31,190 bases of DNA from BMS3Abin12 sp964487445 (GTDB lineage: Bacteria; Pseudomonadota; Gammaproteobacteria; 21-64-14): assembly GCA_964487445.1 (NCBI GenBank), contig CAZAQG010000023.1, forward strand, positions 1-31,190, given 5' to 3'. The notes beneath the pieces were generated by a model that saw nothing but the letters and a program-made list of their open reading frames with translations, searched no databases and was not told where the DNA came from. The translations under genes were made by a program, and so were the position numbers. The stretch's first letter is position 1. Each line of letters begins with the position of its first letter. Below, in pieces: positions 1 to 7,713 of this stretch.

Positions 1-1
1 C

Positions 2-856
2 CTGGATCAGGACCGGCGCGCGACGCTGGTGGATACCGCCGACACGGCGCTCACGCGCGTCACGCGCGACGTGCGCCGGGCGCTGCCCAACAGCGTGCGG
101 GTCGCCGACAACGCCGGCGGCAGCGGGCGCGTCACCTGCAACCACCCGGGCCAGGTGTGCGCCATCGAGTTCCTGAACGTCATCGACGGCGGGCGCTACC
201 GCGCCAAGCCGCCGGGGCCGACACTGCCCTTCAATCGCAGCAGCGGTACCTTCGACGCCCTCGGCGGCCTCTACGACCTGCCGACCCCCTACAAGGTCGG
301 CAACGGCTCGGCCGCCTGCCTGCTGGGCACCGCCTGGTGCCTGGTGATCTACAACGTCGGGCAACCGCTGGCATCGCCGGTGACCTCCGGCAAGAGCGCC
401 AACGCTTATCTGGGGCCGGGCAGCGCGGCGGCGGGCTACGTCGGCGACATCGCCACGGTGTCGGGGATCTCGGGCACGCCGCCCAACCAGACGATCAGCT
501 TCGACAACAGCGACCTCGACAGCGGTTCCTACCGCTGGCATTTTCCGCTCCGCTCGCCGCAACAGCGTTTCTACCTCGTGGACGGCCCGGTCAGCTACGT
601 CTGCGATCCGGCAAGCGGCACGCTGCGCCGCTACTGGGGCTACCCGATCACGGCGGGCCAACCGGTCGACCCGACTGCGCCGCCGCTCGCCAATGCTTCG
701 AGCGCGCTGCTCGCCGACCACGTCGCGAGCTGCTTCTTCGACTACCGGCCCGGGACCAGTACCCGCAGCGGCCTGCTGACCGTGACGCTCGCGATCTCCG
801 AATCCGGCGAGACCGTGGCCCTGTTCCAGCAGGCCCATGTGGTAAACGCGCCATGA
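2..856 (+). CDS. mshO: MSHA-type pilus minor pilin, MshO-like (5' end cut by window edge)
   Basis: The frame is open from base 2, so the gene starts upstream of the window and the N-terminal prepilin segment is missing. A GTG at 29 is in frame but is unlikely to be the true start. The first visible residues include LTRVTRDVRRALPNSVRV, which matches the conserved stretch after the hydrophobic helix of PilW/MshO-type minor pilins. Several cysteines follow (CNHPGQVC near the start, CLLGTAWC, then VSYVCDP), as expected for disulfide-stabilised pilin-like proteins. These proteins are thought to sit at the tip or base of the mannose-sensitive haemagglutinin pilus and help assembly. The stop TGA overlaps the ATG of mshP (ATGA), which supports one operon. 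The MshO assignment rests on this motif and on the mshP/mshQ neighbours; a general PilW-like minor pilin is the alternative. Confidence 0.75.
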   Translation: MDQDRRATLVDTADTALTRVTRDVRRALPNSVRVADNAGGSGRVTCNHPGQVCAIEFLNVIDGGRYRAKPPGPTLPFNRSSGTFDALGGLYDLPTPYKVGNGSAACLLGTAWCLVIYNVGQPLASPVTSGKSANAYLGPGSAAAGYVGDIATVSGISGTPPNQTISFDNSDLDSGSYRWHFPLRSPQQRFYLVDGPVSYVCDPASGTLRRYWGYPITAGQPVDPTAPPLANASSALLADHVASCFFDYRPGTSTRSGLLTVTLAISESGETVALFQQAHVVNAP

Positions 857-1326
857 ACCCCCGATACGCGCAACGCGGCTTCTCGCTGGTGACGGCGATC
901 TTCGTGGTGGTCGTACTGGCCTCGCTCGGCGCCTACCTCGTCACGATCGGCTCCACCCAGCAGACCGCCACGGCGCTGCAGATCCAGGGGGTACGCGCCT
1001 ATTTTACCGCCCTGAGCGGGCGCGAATGGGCGGCCTACGAAGCGACCGCCGGTCAGGCGAGCCACGATGCGATCTGCGCGCCGGGCGGGCGGATCACGAC
1101 CTTTGCCCTGTCGGGGCCGGGGCTGCAGGGTTTCCAGGTACAGGTCGACTGCGACGACTTCGCCGCTCCGCCGCCGGGCAAGAGCGGTCCGTTCCAGGAG
1201 GGCGACGACTGGTACGACCTCGAGCGAATCGACGTCCAGGCCTGGAACGGAAGCGGTCCCGCGGACCCGGACTACGTCTCGCGCACGATCCACTCCATGG
1301 TGACCACCGGGAAGCCGCTGCCGTGA
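853..1326 (+). CDS. mshP: MSHA biogenesis protein MshP
   Basis: A 157-residue protein starting at the ATG of the ATGA overlap with the preceding gene. The N-terminus MNPRYAQRGFSLVTAIFVVV is a PilX/MshP-type prepilin-like start: a short basic leader, a GFSLV motif and a hydrophobic helix to about residue 33. It continues with QGVRAYFTALSGREWAAYEA, the usual region after the helix in PilX-like proteins. It lacks the canonical GFTLIE glutamate (there is a threonine, SLVTA), which is normal for MshP/PilX. It probably acts in the inner membrane and periplasm during pilus assembly. Order mshO-mshP-mshQ matches the 3' end of MSHA clusters. Its TGA overlaps an in-frame GTG of the mshQ frame at 1323. 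Confidence 0.8.
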   Translation: MNPRYAQRGFSLVTAIFVVVVLASLGAYLVTIGSTQQTATALQIQGVRAYFTALSGREWAAYEATAGQASHDAICAPGGRITTFALSGPGLQGFQVQVDCDDFAAPPPGKSGPFQEGDDWYDLERIDVQAWNGSGPADPDYVSRTIHSMVTTGKPLP

Positions 1327-1412
1327 CCGCGCCGGTCAAGTCACGCCGCGTCCGGGCCGCCAACCTGTCGATCCTCCGTCTCGACGCCCCGCGGGGACGC
1401 AAGCGAGGACTC

Positions 1413-4142
1413 ATGGGAACCCCGTCCACGAACACCCGCAACCGCCGCGCCGCCGGTCCCTCGCACCGGGGTCCCGGGGCCGTGCCCTGGCTGTTGGGGT
1501 TCCTGATCCTGCTCGCGGCGGGACCCGCGATCGCGGCGACGTACGTCAGCGTACCGACGACTTTCACCTGGATCGATCCGGCCGGCCACACGCCGGCGAT
1601 CTGGTCCGGCCTGACCCAGTGCTCCGGCGGCGGAGCGCCCGTGGACGACGACATCACCGCGCCCATCCCGATCGGCTTCACGTTCGACTTCGGCGGCGTG
1701 AACTACACGACGGTGCGGATCATGTCCAACGGGCGGCTGCAGTTCAACAACAACTTCTGCGGCTACGGCACGCAGACCATCAACCCGCGAACCTATCCCT
1801 ACCCGATCCCGAACACGAACCTGGTCCGCACCCTGCGCGTGTACGGCAACGACCTCGATCCGGCGATCGGGGGTTCGGTGACCTACGCCACCCTCGGCAC
1901 CGCCCCGAACCGCGAGTTCGTCGTCACCTTCACCAACGTGCCGGAGTGGGACGCCTCGAATGCGCCCGGGAGTTTCTTCAACCTGCAGGTGATCCTCTAC
2001 GAGAACGGCGATTTCGTCTATCAATTCGGGCCGAGCAACAATCCGAGCGGCGGCCACGCACAGATCGGCTGGGAACTGACCACCGGCGACTACGCACTCC
2101 TCTCCTTTTCGAACATCGGTGCGCTGAACGGCACCGCGATTCGCTTTACGCGTGCGACGGCGCTCGACCACTTCACGATCGGCGTAGGCGGGAGCACGGC
2201 GAGCACCTGCGCGCCGCTCGCGGTCACCCTCACCGCCGAGAACGCAGCGAACACCGTCCTGACGACCTACGGCGGGCTCGTGGATGTGAGCAACTCGGCG
2301 GGCCATGGGAACTGGTCGGGCAACACCGCGAGCGGAGCGCTGACACCGGGTGCGGCCGACAGCGGCACGGCCACCTATCGGTTCGCACCCGCCGACAACG
2401 GCAGCGCCGTGCTCAACCTTGCCGACGTGCATGCGGACGATCTCACGATCACGGTGCGCGACCCCTCCGCCGGCGTGACCACCACCTCGGCGAGGGTCTC
2501 CTTCCGCGACAATGCCTTCGTGATCACCCCCACCGGCGCGCTCGGCACGCAGGTGGTGGCCGGCCGCCCGCACGGGTTCGACGCGGCGCTGTGGCGCAAG
2601 GACCCGACCACGGGGGTGTGCGCCATCGCCACCCAGTATGCCGGGGTCAAGGCGCTCAAGGCATGGTACACGCCCGATCCCGCGGATCCCCCCGGGGCGC
2701 GGGCGCCGGCGATCAGCGGGACGACGCTGCCCGCCGCGGTACCGGGTGCGAACAATCTCACGCTCACCTTCACCTCCGGACAGGCGCCGTTCATGCTCGA
2801 CACGACCGATGTCGGAAAATACGCGCTCGACCTGCGCGACGACACCGGCACCTTCGCCAAGACCCTCACCGGCACCGCGCACACCATCGACGGCGCGAGT
2901 CCGACGCTCACGGTGCGCCCGTTCGCGCTCGCCATCGTCAACGTCCTCGCCGGCGCAACCCCGAACCCGGGTGCGAACACCGCGAGCGGCGCGGTGTTCG
3001 CCGGGGCCGGCGACCCCTTCGCCGCGACCGTGCGCGGCGTGCTCTGGCAGGCGGCCGACGACCCCACCGACACCGGCAGCCCCGCGCCCGGCGCCGATCT
3101 CGCCGACAATCCGGTCACGCCGAGTTTCGCCTGGTCGACCACGCTCGCGGCCGCCGCGCCCTATCAGCCGTCCGGCGGGGTGCTCGGGACCTTGACGCCG
3201 GGGGGTGCGGCGCCGGTCACACTGGCGGCGGGGGCCTATGCGAACGGCGCGGCCACGGCGGGCCCGCTCGCGTATTCCGAGGTCGGCGCCTTCACGCTCC
3301 GGGCGCTGGCCGCCAACTATCTCAATACCCCCGGCGTGAACGCGGGCGGCACCGCGGTGATCGGGCGCTTCATCCCGGCCTGGTTCACGACCGCGGTCAC
3401 GCCCGGCTGCGGCACCGCGTTCACCTATTCGGGCCAGCCGTTCACGGTGACGGCCACCGCCTACAACGCCTTCGGCGCCGTGACCCGCAACTACGACGGC
3501 ACGCTCGGCTTCGCCAAGACCACCACCTTCTCGGACGCGGGGGGCGGCACCGGCGGGAGTCTTGCCAACCACGTGCTCTCCGGGCTGGACTACGTGCGGG
3601 GCGTGGGAAGCGACAACACCATTGCCTACACGTTCACGAACCGGGACACGCCGCCCTACTCACTCAAGGTGCGGGCCACCGACACCGACGGGGCTTCCTC
3701 GGCCGGTCATGCGGAGGGGACGACGGAGATCCGCAGCGGGCGCGTCTTCCTTCAGAATGCGTTCGGCTCGGAACTCCTGGCGCTGCAACTCCCCCTCGCG
3801 GTGCAATACTACCGGGACGCGACCGCGCGCTGGGCGGCGAACGCCGCCGATACCTGTACGACGCTCACGCAGGGCGACTTTACGCTCGGGAACCGGACCG
3901 GCGCGCTGCTCCCGGGCGATACGGCGGTCACCGCGGTGACGCTCAGCGCCGGGAGCGGCTCGCTGACGCTGTCCGCCCCCGGCGCCGGCAAGGTCGGCTC
4001 GGTGGACGTGACCGGGAACGTGCCGGCATGGCTGCGCTACGACTGGAACCCCACCGGCGGTGCCACCGACCCCGTCGGGCGCGCCTCCTTCGGCGTGTTC
4101 AACGGCCCGGACAGCGTCATCTATCAGCGCGAGCTGTACTGA
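1413..4142 (+). CDS. mshQ: MSHA biogenesis protein MshQ (large secreted, DUF6701-type)
   Basis: A protein of about 909 residues from ATG 1413, which has GAGG a few bases upstream. It begins with a basic n-region, then a hydrophobic stretch (PWLLGFLILLAAGPAIAA) and a likely signal-peptidase site near residue 42. A GTG at 1323 overlapping the mshP stop would add 30 residues and is the alternative start. After the signal come a beta-rich domain with IMSNGRLQFNNNF and a paired-cysteine region. From about residue 250 the sequence looks like DUF6701: DHFTIGVGGSTASTCAPLAV, the GHGNWSG segment, and a C-terminus RASFGVFNGPDSVIYQRELY, which is typical of MshQ ends. The role of MshQ is poorly known; it is thought to be an exported accessory protein or adhesin of the MSHA pilus. 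Gly/Thr/Ala-rich composition with few lysines is normal for this family in GC-rich genomes. Confidence 0.8.
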   Translation: MGTPSTNTRNRRAAGPSHRGPGAVPWLLGFLILLAAGPAIAATYVSVPTTFTWIDPAGHTPAIWSGLTQCSGGGAPVDDDITAPIPIGFTFDFGGVNYTTVRIMSNGRLQFNNNFCGYGTQTINPRTYPYPIPNTNLVRTLRVYGNDLDPAIGGSVTYATLGTAPNREFVVTFTNVPEWDASNAPGSFFNLQVILYENGDFVYQFGPSNNPSGGHAQIGWELTTGDYALLSFSNIGALNGTAIRFTRATALDHFTIGVGGSTASTCAPLAVTLTAENAANTVLTTYGGLVDVSNSAGHGNWSGNTASGALTPGAADSGTATYRFAPADNGSAVLNLADVHADDLTITVRDPSAGVTTTSARVSFRDNAFVITPTGALGTQVVAGRPHGFDAALWRKDPTTGVCAIATQYAGVKALKAWYTPDPADPPGARAPAISGTTLPAAVPGANNLTLTFTSGQAPFMLDTTDVGKYALDLRDDTGTFAKTLTGTAHTIDGASPTLTVRPFALAIVNVLAGATPNPGANTASGAVFAGAGDPFAATVRGVLWQAADDPTDTGSPAPGADLADNPVTPSFAWSTTLAAAAPYQPSGGVLGTLTPGGAAPVTLAAGAYANGAATAGPLAYSEVGAFTLRALAANYLNTPGVNAGGTAVIGRFIPAWFTTAVTPGCGTAFTYSGQPFTVTATAYNAFGAVTRNYDGTLGFAKTTTFSDAGGGTGGSLANHVLSGLDYVRGVGSDNTIAYTFTNRDTPPYSLKVRATDTDGASSAGHAEGTTEIRSGRVFLQNAFGSELLALQLPLAVQYYRDATARWAANAADTCTTLTQGDFTLGNRTGALLPGDTAVTAVTLSAGSGSLTLSAPGAGKVGSVDVTGNVPAWLRYDWNPTGGATDPVGRASFGVFNGPDSVIYQRELY

Positions 4143-4170
4143 CCTCTATCGGTCGGTGACGCGGTGATTC

Positions 4171-4214
4171 GGTGTTTTTGTGCTGATCTGCCATACAGCA
4201 GATCACGAAACACC
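4171..4214. promoter_or_regulatory. Nested palindrome upstream of the toxin-antitoxin pair (candidate operator)
   Basis: Two nested inverted repeats are visible. The inner arms TGATCTGC (4184-4191) and GCAGATCA (4198-4205) are perfect with a 6-base spacer. The outer arms GGTGTTT (4171-4177) and AAACACC (4208-4214) are also perfect. The element ends 5 bases before the antitoxin ATG at 4220 and begins 28 bases after the mshQ stop. Ribbon-helix-helix antitoxins normally bind palindromes at this position to repress their own operon, so an operator is the likely role. It could instead form an RNA hairpin ending mshQ transcription, but no T-run follows. Confidence 0.5.
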
Positions 4215-4219
4215 AGCGC

Positions 4220-4456
4220 ATGAGCCGTCTGCCGATCACTCTCGACGACGACCTGCATCGCGCCGTGAAGGAAACGGCGGCGCGCCAAGGCCGTTCTATT
4301 GCCTCGATCATCGAGGAGAGCTTGCGCCTGCGTGGCATACAAGACCAGGCAAGTGCCCGTGCGTTGGTTGCACAGGCGCGGATGCATGCGCAACTCGACG
4401 CGGACAAGGCGCTGGAGTTGGCGGTTGAGGAAACACATGCCGCGCGCAGGCGATGA
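4220..4456 (+). CDS. Ribbon-helix-helix (CopG/Arc-like) antitoxin
   Basis: A 78-residue protein. The N-terminus MSRLPITLDDDLHRAVKETA gives the short beta strand (LPITL) and first helix of a ribbon-helix-helix DNA-binding fold, followed by RQGRSIASIIEESLRLRG, the turn and second helix. The C-terminal half is charged and probably helical, as in antitoxins that wrap around their toxin. The TGA stop overlaps the ATG of the PIN-domain gene (ATGA at 4453-4456), the usual translational coupling of a type II toxin-antitoxin pair. It probably dimerises, neutralises the PIN toxin and represses its own promoter through the palindrome just upstream. The pair looks less GC-rich than the pilus genes before it, consistent with acquisition as a mobile module. 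Confidence 0.75.
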   Translation: MSRLPITLDDDLHRAVKETAARQGRSIASIIEESLRLRGIQDQASARALVAQARMHAQLDADKALELAVEETHAARRR

Positions 4457-4896
4457 CCCCGGCCGTATTCGTCGTCGATACGAAGGTAGTGGTCGCCGGG
4501 CTGATCACCGATTCGAGCCAAAGCCCGGTAGCCATGATCCTGGATGCCATGTTGTCCGGGGCGGTGCTATATCTTTTATCCCCGGTGTTACTGGATGAGT
4601 ACCGGTCGGTACTGTTGAGGCCCAAGCTCACCGAGCTGCACGGCTTGGCCGAGGCGGAAGTCGATCGCTTGCTCGTGGAACTCGCAGCGAACGCCATGTG
4701 GCGCGAGCCGAAACCCGCTTCTCCTGCGCCCGATCACGGCGACGATCATCTCTGGGCACTGTTGGGGGCCTTCTCCGGGAGCATTCTCATCACCGGCGAT
4801 CGATTGCTGCTCGAACATCCGCCCGCCGGAAGTTCGACAATCTCCCCCAAGACCTGTGTCGATCGTTTCTTGGTCGCGGACGATTCCACGCCGTGA
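4453..4896 (+). CDS. PIN-domain putative toxin (PIN_3 / COG1569-like)
   Basis: A 147-residue protein read as a PIN-domain ribonuclease of the COG1569 type. The N-terminus carries VVDTKVVVAGL where these families usually have DTNVLVSAL. The other acidic positions are recognisable: E49 in SPVLLDEYRSVL, D97/D98 in DHGDDHLW, and D116 in ILITGDRLLL. PIN toxins cleave RNA using Mg2+ or Mn2+ held by these acidic residues. The gene overlaps its antitoxin by four bases. The lysine in place of the conserved asparagine after the first aspartate is unusual and could reduce activity, although D9 itself is intact. No frameshift or early stop is seen. Which RNA it might target cannot be read from the sequence. 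Confidence 0.7.
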   Translation: MTPAVFVVDTKVVVAGLITDSSQSPVAMILDAMLSGAVLYLLSPVLLDEYRSVLLRPKLTELHGLAEAEVDRLLVELAANAMWREPKPASPAPDHGDDHLWALLGAFSGSILITGDRLLLEHPPAGSSTISPKTCVDRFLVADDSTP

Positions 4897-4935
4897 AGGC
4901 CGTGGGCGGCGGCCGAAACCGCAGAAGAAGTTTTA

Positions 4936-4966
4936 CTGACACCAAGCAAAAAACCGGTGGGGTCAG
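4936..4966. terminator. Imperfect inverted repeat between convergent PIN and ntrC genes
   Basis: CTGACACC (4936-4943) pairs imperfectly with GGTGGGGTCAG (4956-4966) around an A-rich loop containing seven consecutive A residues. It lies between the convergent PIN gene and ntrC and overlaps the ntrC stop. A weak bidirectional terminator is possible, but there is no clean stem followed by a T-run on either strand. Nothing else is recognised in the 66-base gap. Confidence 0.2.
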
Positions 4967-6387
4967 TCCGCTTCGCACCCCGCCTCCGGTTCCATCCCGA
5001 GTTCCCGGATCTTGCGGGTGAGGGTGTTGCGCCCCCACCCGAGCAGCTTCGCGGCGTCCTGGCGCCGACCGCCGGTGCGGCGTAGCGCGGCCTCGATCAG
5101 GATCCGCTCGACGCGCGGCACGGCCTGATCGAGGAGTTCGCGCTCACCCTGTGCCAGACGTTGGTCGGCCCAGCGGCGCAGGCCCGCCTCCCAGTCCTCG
5201 GTGCCGCGCGTCGTCGAAGTGCCCGCGCGTAGTTCCGGAGGCAGGTCGTCCAGGTGGATCTCGCGCGCCGGCGCCATTACCGTGAGCCAGCGGCAGGTAT
5301 TCTCGAGCTGGCGCACGTTGCCCGGCCAGTCGAGACCTTGCAGGTAAGACGCCACCTCCGGGCGCAGGATCTTGGGCTCGACGCCCAGCTCCCGGGCCGC
5401 GCGCTCCAGGAAAGACCGCGCCAGGACCGGGATATCGGGGCGGCGCTCACGTAGCGGCGGGATGTGAATGCGGATGACGTTGAGCCGGTGGAACAAGTCC
5501 TCCCGGAAACGCCCCTCGCGCACGCGCTGCTCGAGGTCCTGGTGGGTGGCGGTGATGATGCGCACGTCCACCTGGATGGGGGTGTGCCCGCCGACCCGGT
5601 AGAACTCGCCGTCCGCCAACACCCGCAGCAGCCGCGTCTGCAGTTCGGCCGGCATGTCGCCGATCTCGTCGAGGAACAGCGTACCGCCGTCGGCCTGCTC
5701 GAAACGCCCGCGCCGCAGGCTGGTGGCGCCGGTAAAGGCGCCGCGTTCGTGGCCGAACAGCTCCGATTCCAGCAGGTCCCGGGGGATGGCGGCGGTATTC
5801 AGCGCGATGAACGGGCACTCCGCGCGCGGGCTGTGGCGGTGCAGGGCTCGGGCGACGAGTTCCTTTCCGGTGCCGGACTCGCCGTTGATCAGGACCGTGA
5901 TCTTGGACCGCGACAGCCGTCCGATGGCGCGGAAGACCTCCTGCATGGCCGGGGCCTCGCCGATGATCTCCGCGTCGGGGGGGGCGGGCGCGGGACAGGC
6001 TCCGCCCCGCCCGGTCCGGCGCTGAGCGACGGCGCGACGCACGACCGCGACCGCTTCGTCGATGTCGAAGGGCTTGGGCAGGTATTCGAATGCGCCCCCC
6101 TGATAGGCGGAGACGGCGCTGTCGAGATCGGAGTGCGCGGTCATGATGATCACCGGCAGGTCGGGCTGCTGCGCCTGGATGCGCTCCAGCAACTCCATGC
6201 CGTTCATGCCGGGCATACGCACGTCGGTGACGATCGCGTCCGGGGGGTTGCGAGACAAGGCGTCGAGGACCCCCGCGGCGCTCTCGAAACTCTCGACGTT
6301 CATGTCGGCTTGGCGCAGGGCGCGCTCGAGTACCCACCGGATCGACCGGTCGTCGTCGATAATCCAAATTCGTTCCGGGCTACTCAT
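4963..6387 (-). CDS. glnG: Nitrogen regulation response regulator NtrC (NRI)
   Basis: A sigma-54 enhancer-binding activator of 474 residues from ATG 6387 (one in-frame GTG lies just before it). The receiver domain shows IIDDD (acidic pocket D11-D13), phospho-acceptor D55 in IVTDVRMPG, and the conserved lysine in EYLPKPFD. The AAA+ domain has Walker A GESGTGKE, the sigma-54-contacting GAFTGA loop, and Walker B-type GGTLFLDEIGDM. The C-terminal Fis-type helix-turn-helix reads AAKLLGWGRNTLTRKIRELGM. When phosphorylated by NtrB it activates glnA and other nitrogen genes. The ntrB stop overlaps its start by a few bases, so the two are co-transcribed. Length and motifs fit GlnG/NtrC rather than NtrX or other paralogues, and glnA is nearby. 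Confidence 0.95.
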   Translation of the reverse strand: MSSPERIWIIDDDRSIRWVLERALRQADMNVESFESAAGVLDALSRNPPDAIVTDVRMPGMNGMELLERIQAQQPDLPVIIMTAHSDLDSAVSAYQGGAFEYLPKPFDIDEAVAVVRRAVAQRRTGRGGACPAPAPPDAEIIGEAPAMQEVFRAIGRLSRSKITVLINGESGTGKELVARALHRHSPRAECPFIALNTAAIPRDLLESELFGHERGAFTGATSLRRGRFEQADGGTLFLDEIGDMPAELQTRLLRVLADGEFYRVGGHTPIQVDVRIITATHQDLEQRVREGRFREDLFHRLNVIRIHIPPLRERRPDIPVLARSFLERAARELGVEPKILRPEVASYLQGLDWPGNVRQLENTCRWLTVMAPAREIHLDDLPPELRAGTSTTRGTEDWEAGLRRWADQRLAQGERELLDQAVPRVERILIEAALRRTGGRRQDAAKLLGWGRNTLTRKIRELGMEPEAGCEAD

Positions 6388-7471
6388 CACTGGACTCCGA
6401 CGGCAAGGGCAGGGGCAACAACAGGGTGAATTCGGTATGGCCGGGGCGGCTGGCGCACTCGATCAGGCCACCGTGGTGACTCACCAGGGACTGGGCGATG
6501 GACAGACCCAGCCCGGTGCCACCTTCCCGACCGGTGATCAGGGGGTAGAAGATGCTCTCCTGCATCCCGGCCGGGATTCCGGGGCCGTCGTCGATCACCT
6601 CGATGCGCGCCACGAGCTTGTGGCGCCGCGCGCCGATCGTGAGCTGGCGATCGGCCCGGGTGCGCAACCGGATCGTCCCGCGCTCACCCACCGCCTGCAG
6701 GGCGTTGCGCACGATATTCAACAGCGCCTGCACGAGTTGGTCGCGGTCGCCCGCCAGGGGCGGGATGCTCGGGTCGTAGTCACGCACGATCCGTACCTCG
6801 GCCGGCGCCTCCGCCTCGATCAGGCCGCGCACGTGTTCGACGACCTCATGGATATTGACCGGGCCGGTGCGCGGCGGCCCGTTGGGACCGAGCATCCGGT
6901 CCACCAGCGCCTGCAGGCGATCCGCCTCGCCGATGATGATGCGCGTGTACTCCTGAAGCGCCGGGCCGGGCAGCTCGCGTTCGAGCAATTGCGCGGCGCC
7001 CCGCAATCCGCCCAAGGGGTTCTTGATCTCGTGCGCGAGCCCCCGGGTCAGGATGCGCGTGGCTTGGTTCTGGGCGATCAGGCTCTCCTCCCGGGCGATG
7101 CGCAGCGGGAGGTCGACCTGAACGATCTCCAGCAGCAGGGAGCGTGCCTTGCCGGCGTCGCTCAACGGGGTCACCGTACAATCCACCGTGATACTCCGAT
7201 CCGGCGGCAGACGCACCTCCACGCCGCGCTCCGTATAGGCGCGTGCACCGGCCGCGGCCTGGCGCAGGATCGACACCAGCACCCCGGCCCCCGGGAGCGC
7301 GGCACCCAGCGCCAAGTCCTGCGCCTGGCGGGCGCTGATCTCGAACAAGGCCTCGGCGGCCGGATTGAGATAGCGCACGCACAAGTCCTCGCCGAGCAGC
7401 AGCACGGCGGTGCTCAGGTTCTCCACGATCCGCTGTGCCTGGGCCTTCGATGACCACACCCGCACTGCCAT
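6380..7471 (-). CDS. glnL: Nitrogen regulation sensor kinase NtrB (NRII)
   Basis: A soluble histidine kinase/phosphatase of about 363 residues from ATG 7471. An N-terminal PAS domain (RIVENLSTAVLLL to about residue 125) precedes the dimerisation helix with phospho-acceptor H147 in GLAHEIKNPLGGLRGAAQLL, the very conserved NtrB H-box. The C-terminal ATPase domain has NIVRNALQAV (N-box), IDDGPGI (G1) and GREGGTGLGLSI (G2). It phosphorylates or dephosphorylates NtrC under PII control. No strong ribosome-binding site precedes 7471 (GCGGGG is nearby). A TTG at 7495 would add 8 residues with a poorer context, and in-frame GTGs at 7465 and 7459 are alternatives. A candidate sigma-54 promoter lies immediately upstream. 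Confidence 0.95.
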   Translation of the reverse strand: MAVRVWSSKAQAQRIVENLSTAVLLLGEDLCVRYLNPAAEALFEISARQAQDLALGAALPGAGVLVSILRQAAAGARAYTERGVEVRLPPDRSITVDCTVTPLSDAGKARSLLLEIVQVDLPLRIAREESLIAQNQATRILTRGLAHEIKNPLGGLRGAAQLLERELPGPALQEYTRIIIGEADRLQALVDRMLGPNGPPRTGPVNIHEVVEHVRGLIEAEAPAEVRIVRDYDPSIPPLAGDRDQLVQALLNIVRNALQAVGERGTIRLRTRADRQLTIGARRHKLVARIEVIDDGPGIPAGMQESIFYPLITGREGGTGLGLSIAQSLVSHHGGLIECASRPGHTEFTLLLPLPLPSESSDE

Positions 7472-7483
7472 ACCCCGCTTGCT

Positions 7484-7499
7484 TGCAAAAACCAAACCA
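7484..7499 (-). promoter_or_regulatory. Candidate sigma-54 promoter for ntrBC
   Basis: Read on the minus strand this is TGGTTTGGTTTTTGCA. It has the invariant GG and GC separated by 10 bases and a perfect TTGCA -12 element in a T-run. The -24 element keeps TGG but lacks the usual CAC. It lies about 165-180 bases downstream of an NtrC-type site (7665-7679), a normal enhancer distance. The predicted transcript would start almost at the assigned ntrB ATG, so either the leader is extremely short, translation starts at a GTG slightly further in, or this match is fortuitous. Confidence 0.4.
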
Positions 7500-7664
7500 G
7501 TCGTCGGGAACCCACGGCTCCCGCTCGGGCCTATTTCAGAATCACATTTTAAAGCCGTTGGTTATAAAAGAGATAGCGGACCGTCCGGCGACACGCGATG
7601 TCCTGCCGCCCTCGAGTATCCGCCGTTTTCATGGAGCGGGGACCGAGGAGTCGACCGCCATTCT

Positions 7665-7679
7665 GCACCAATCCGGTGC
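7665..7679 (-). promoter_or_regulatory. NtrC-binding site upstream of ntrBC
   Basis: On the minus strand the sequence is GCACCGGATTGGTGC, an exact match to the NtrC consensus GCAC-N5-TGGTGC. It lies between the DUF4124 gene and ntrB, about 190 bases upstream of ntrB. NtrC autoregulation of ntrBC is well known in enteric bacteria, so this is the likely function. No other gene starts nearby that it would more obviously control. Confidence 0.7.
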
Positions 7680-7713
7680 GCGTCGTGTGATCGACCCGCA
7701 TGCCGTCGGATGA

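Noticed and set aside
1341..3572. A 743-codon minus-strand open frame across mshQ
   Set aside because: Antisense to mshQ, which has a signal peptide and family motifs; the translation is an Arg/Gly/Glu-rich shadow.
7435..7713. A 92-codon plus-strand frame in the ntrB-DUF4124 spacer
   Set aside because: It overlaps the ntrB 5' end and the NtrC control region, lacks a ribosome-binding site and has no family features.
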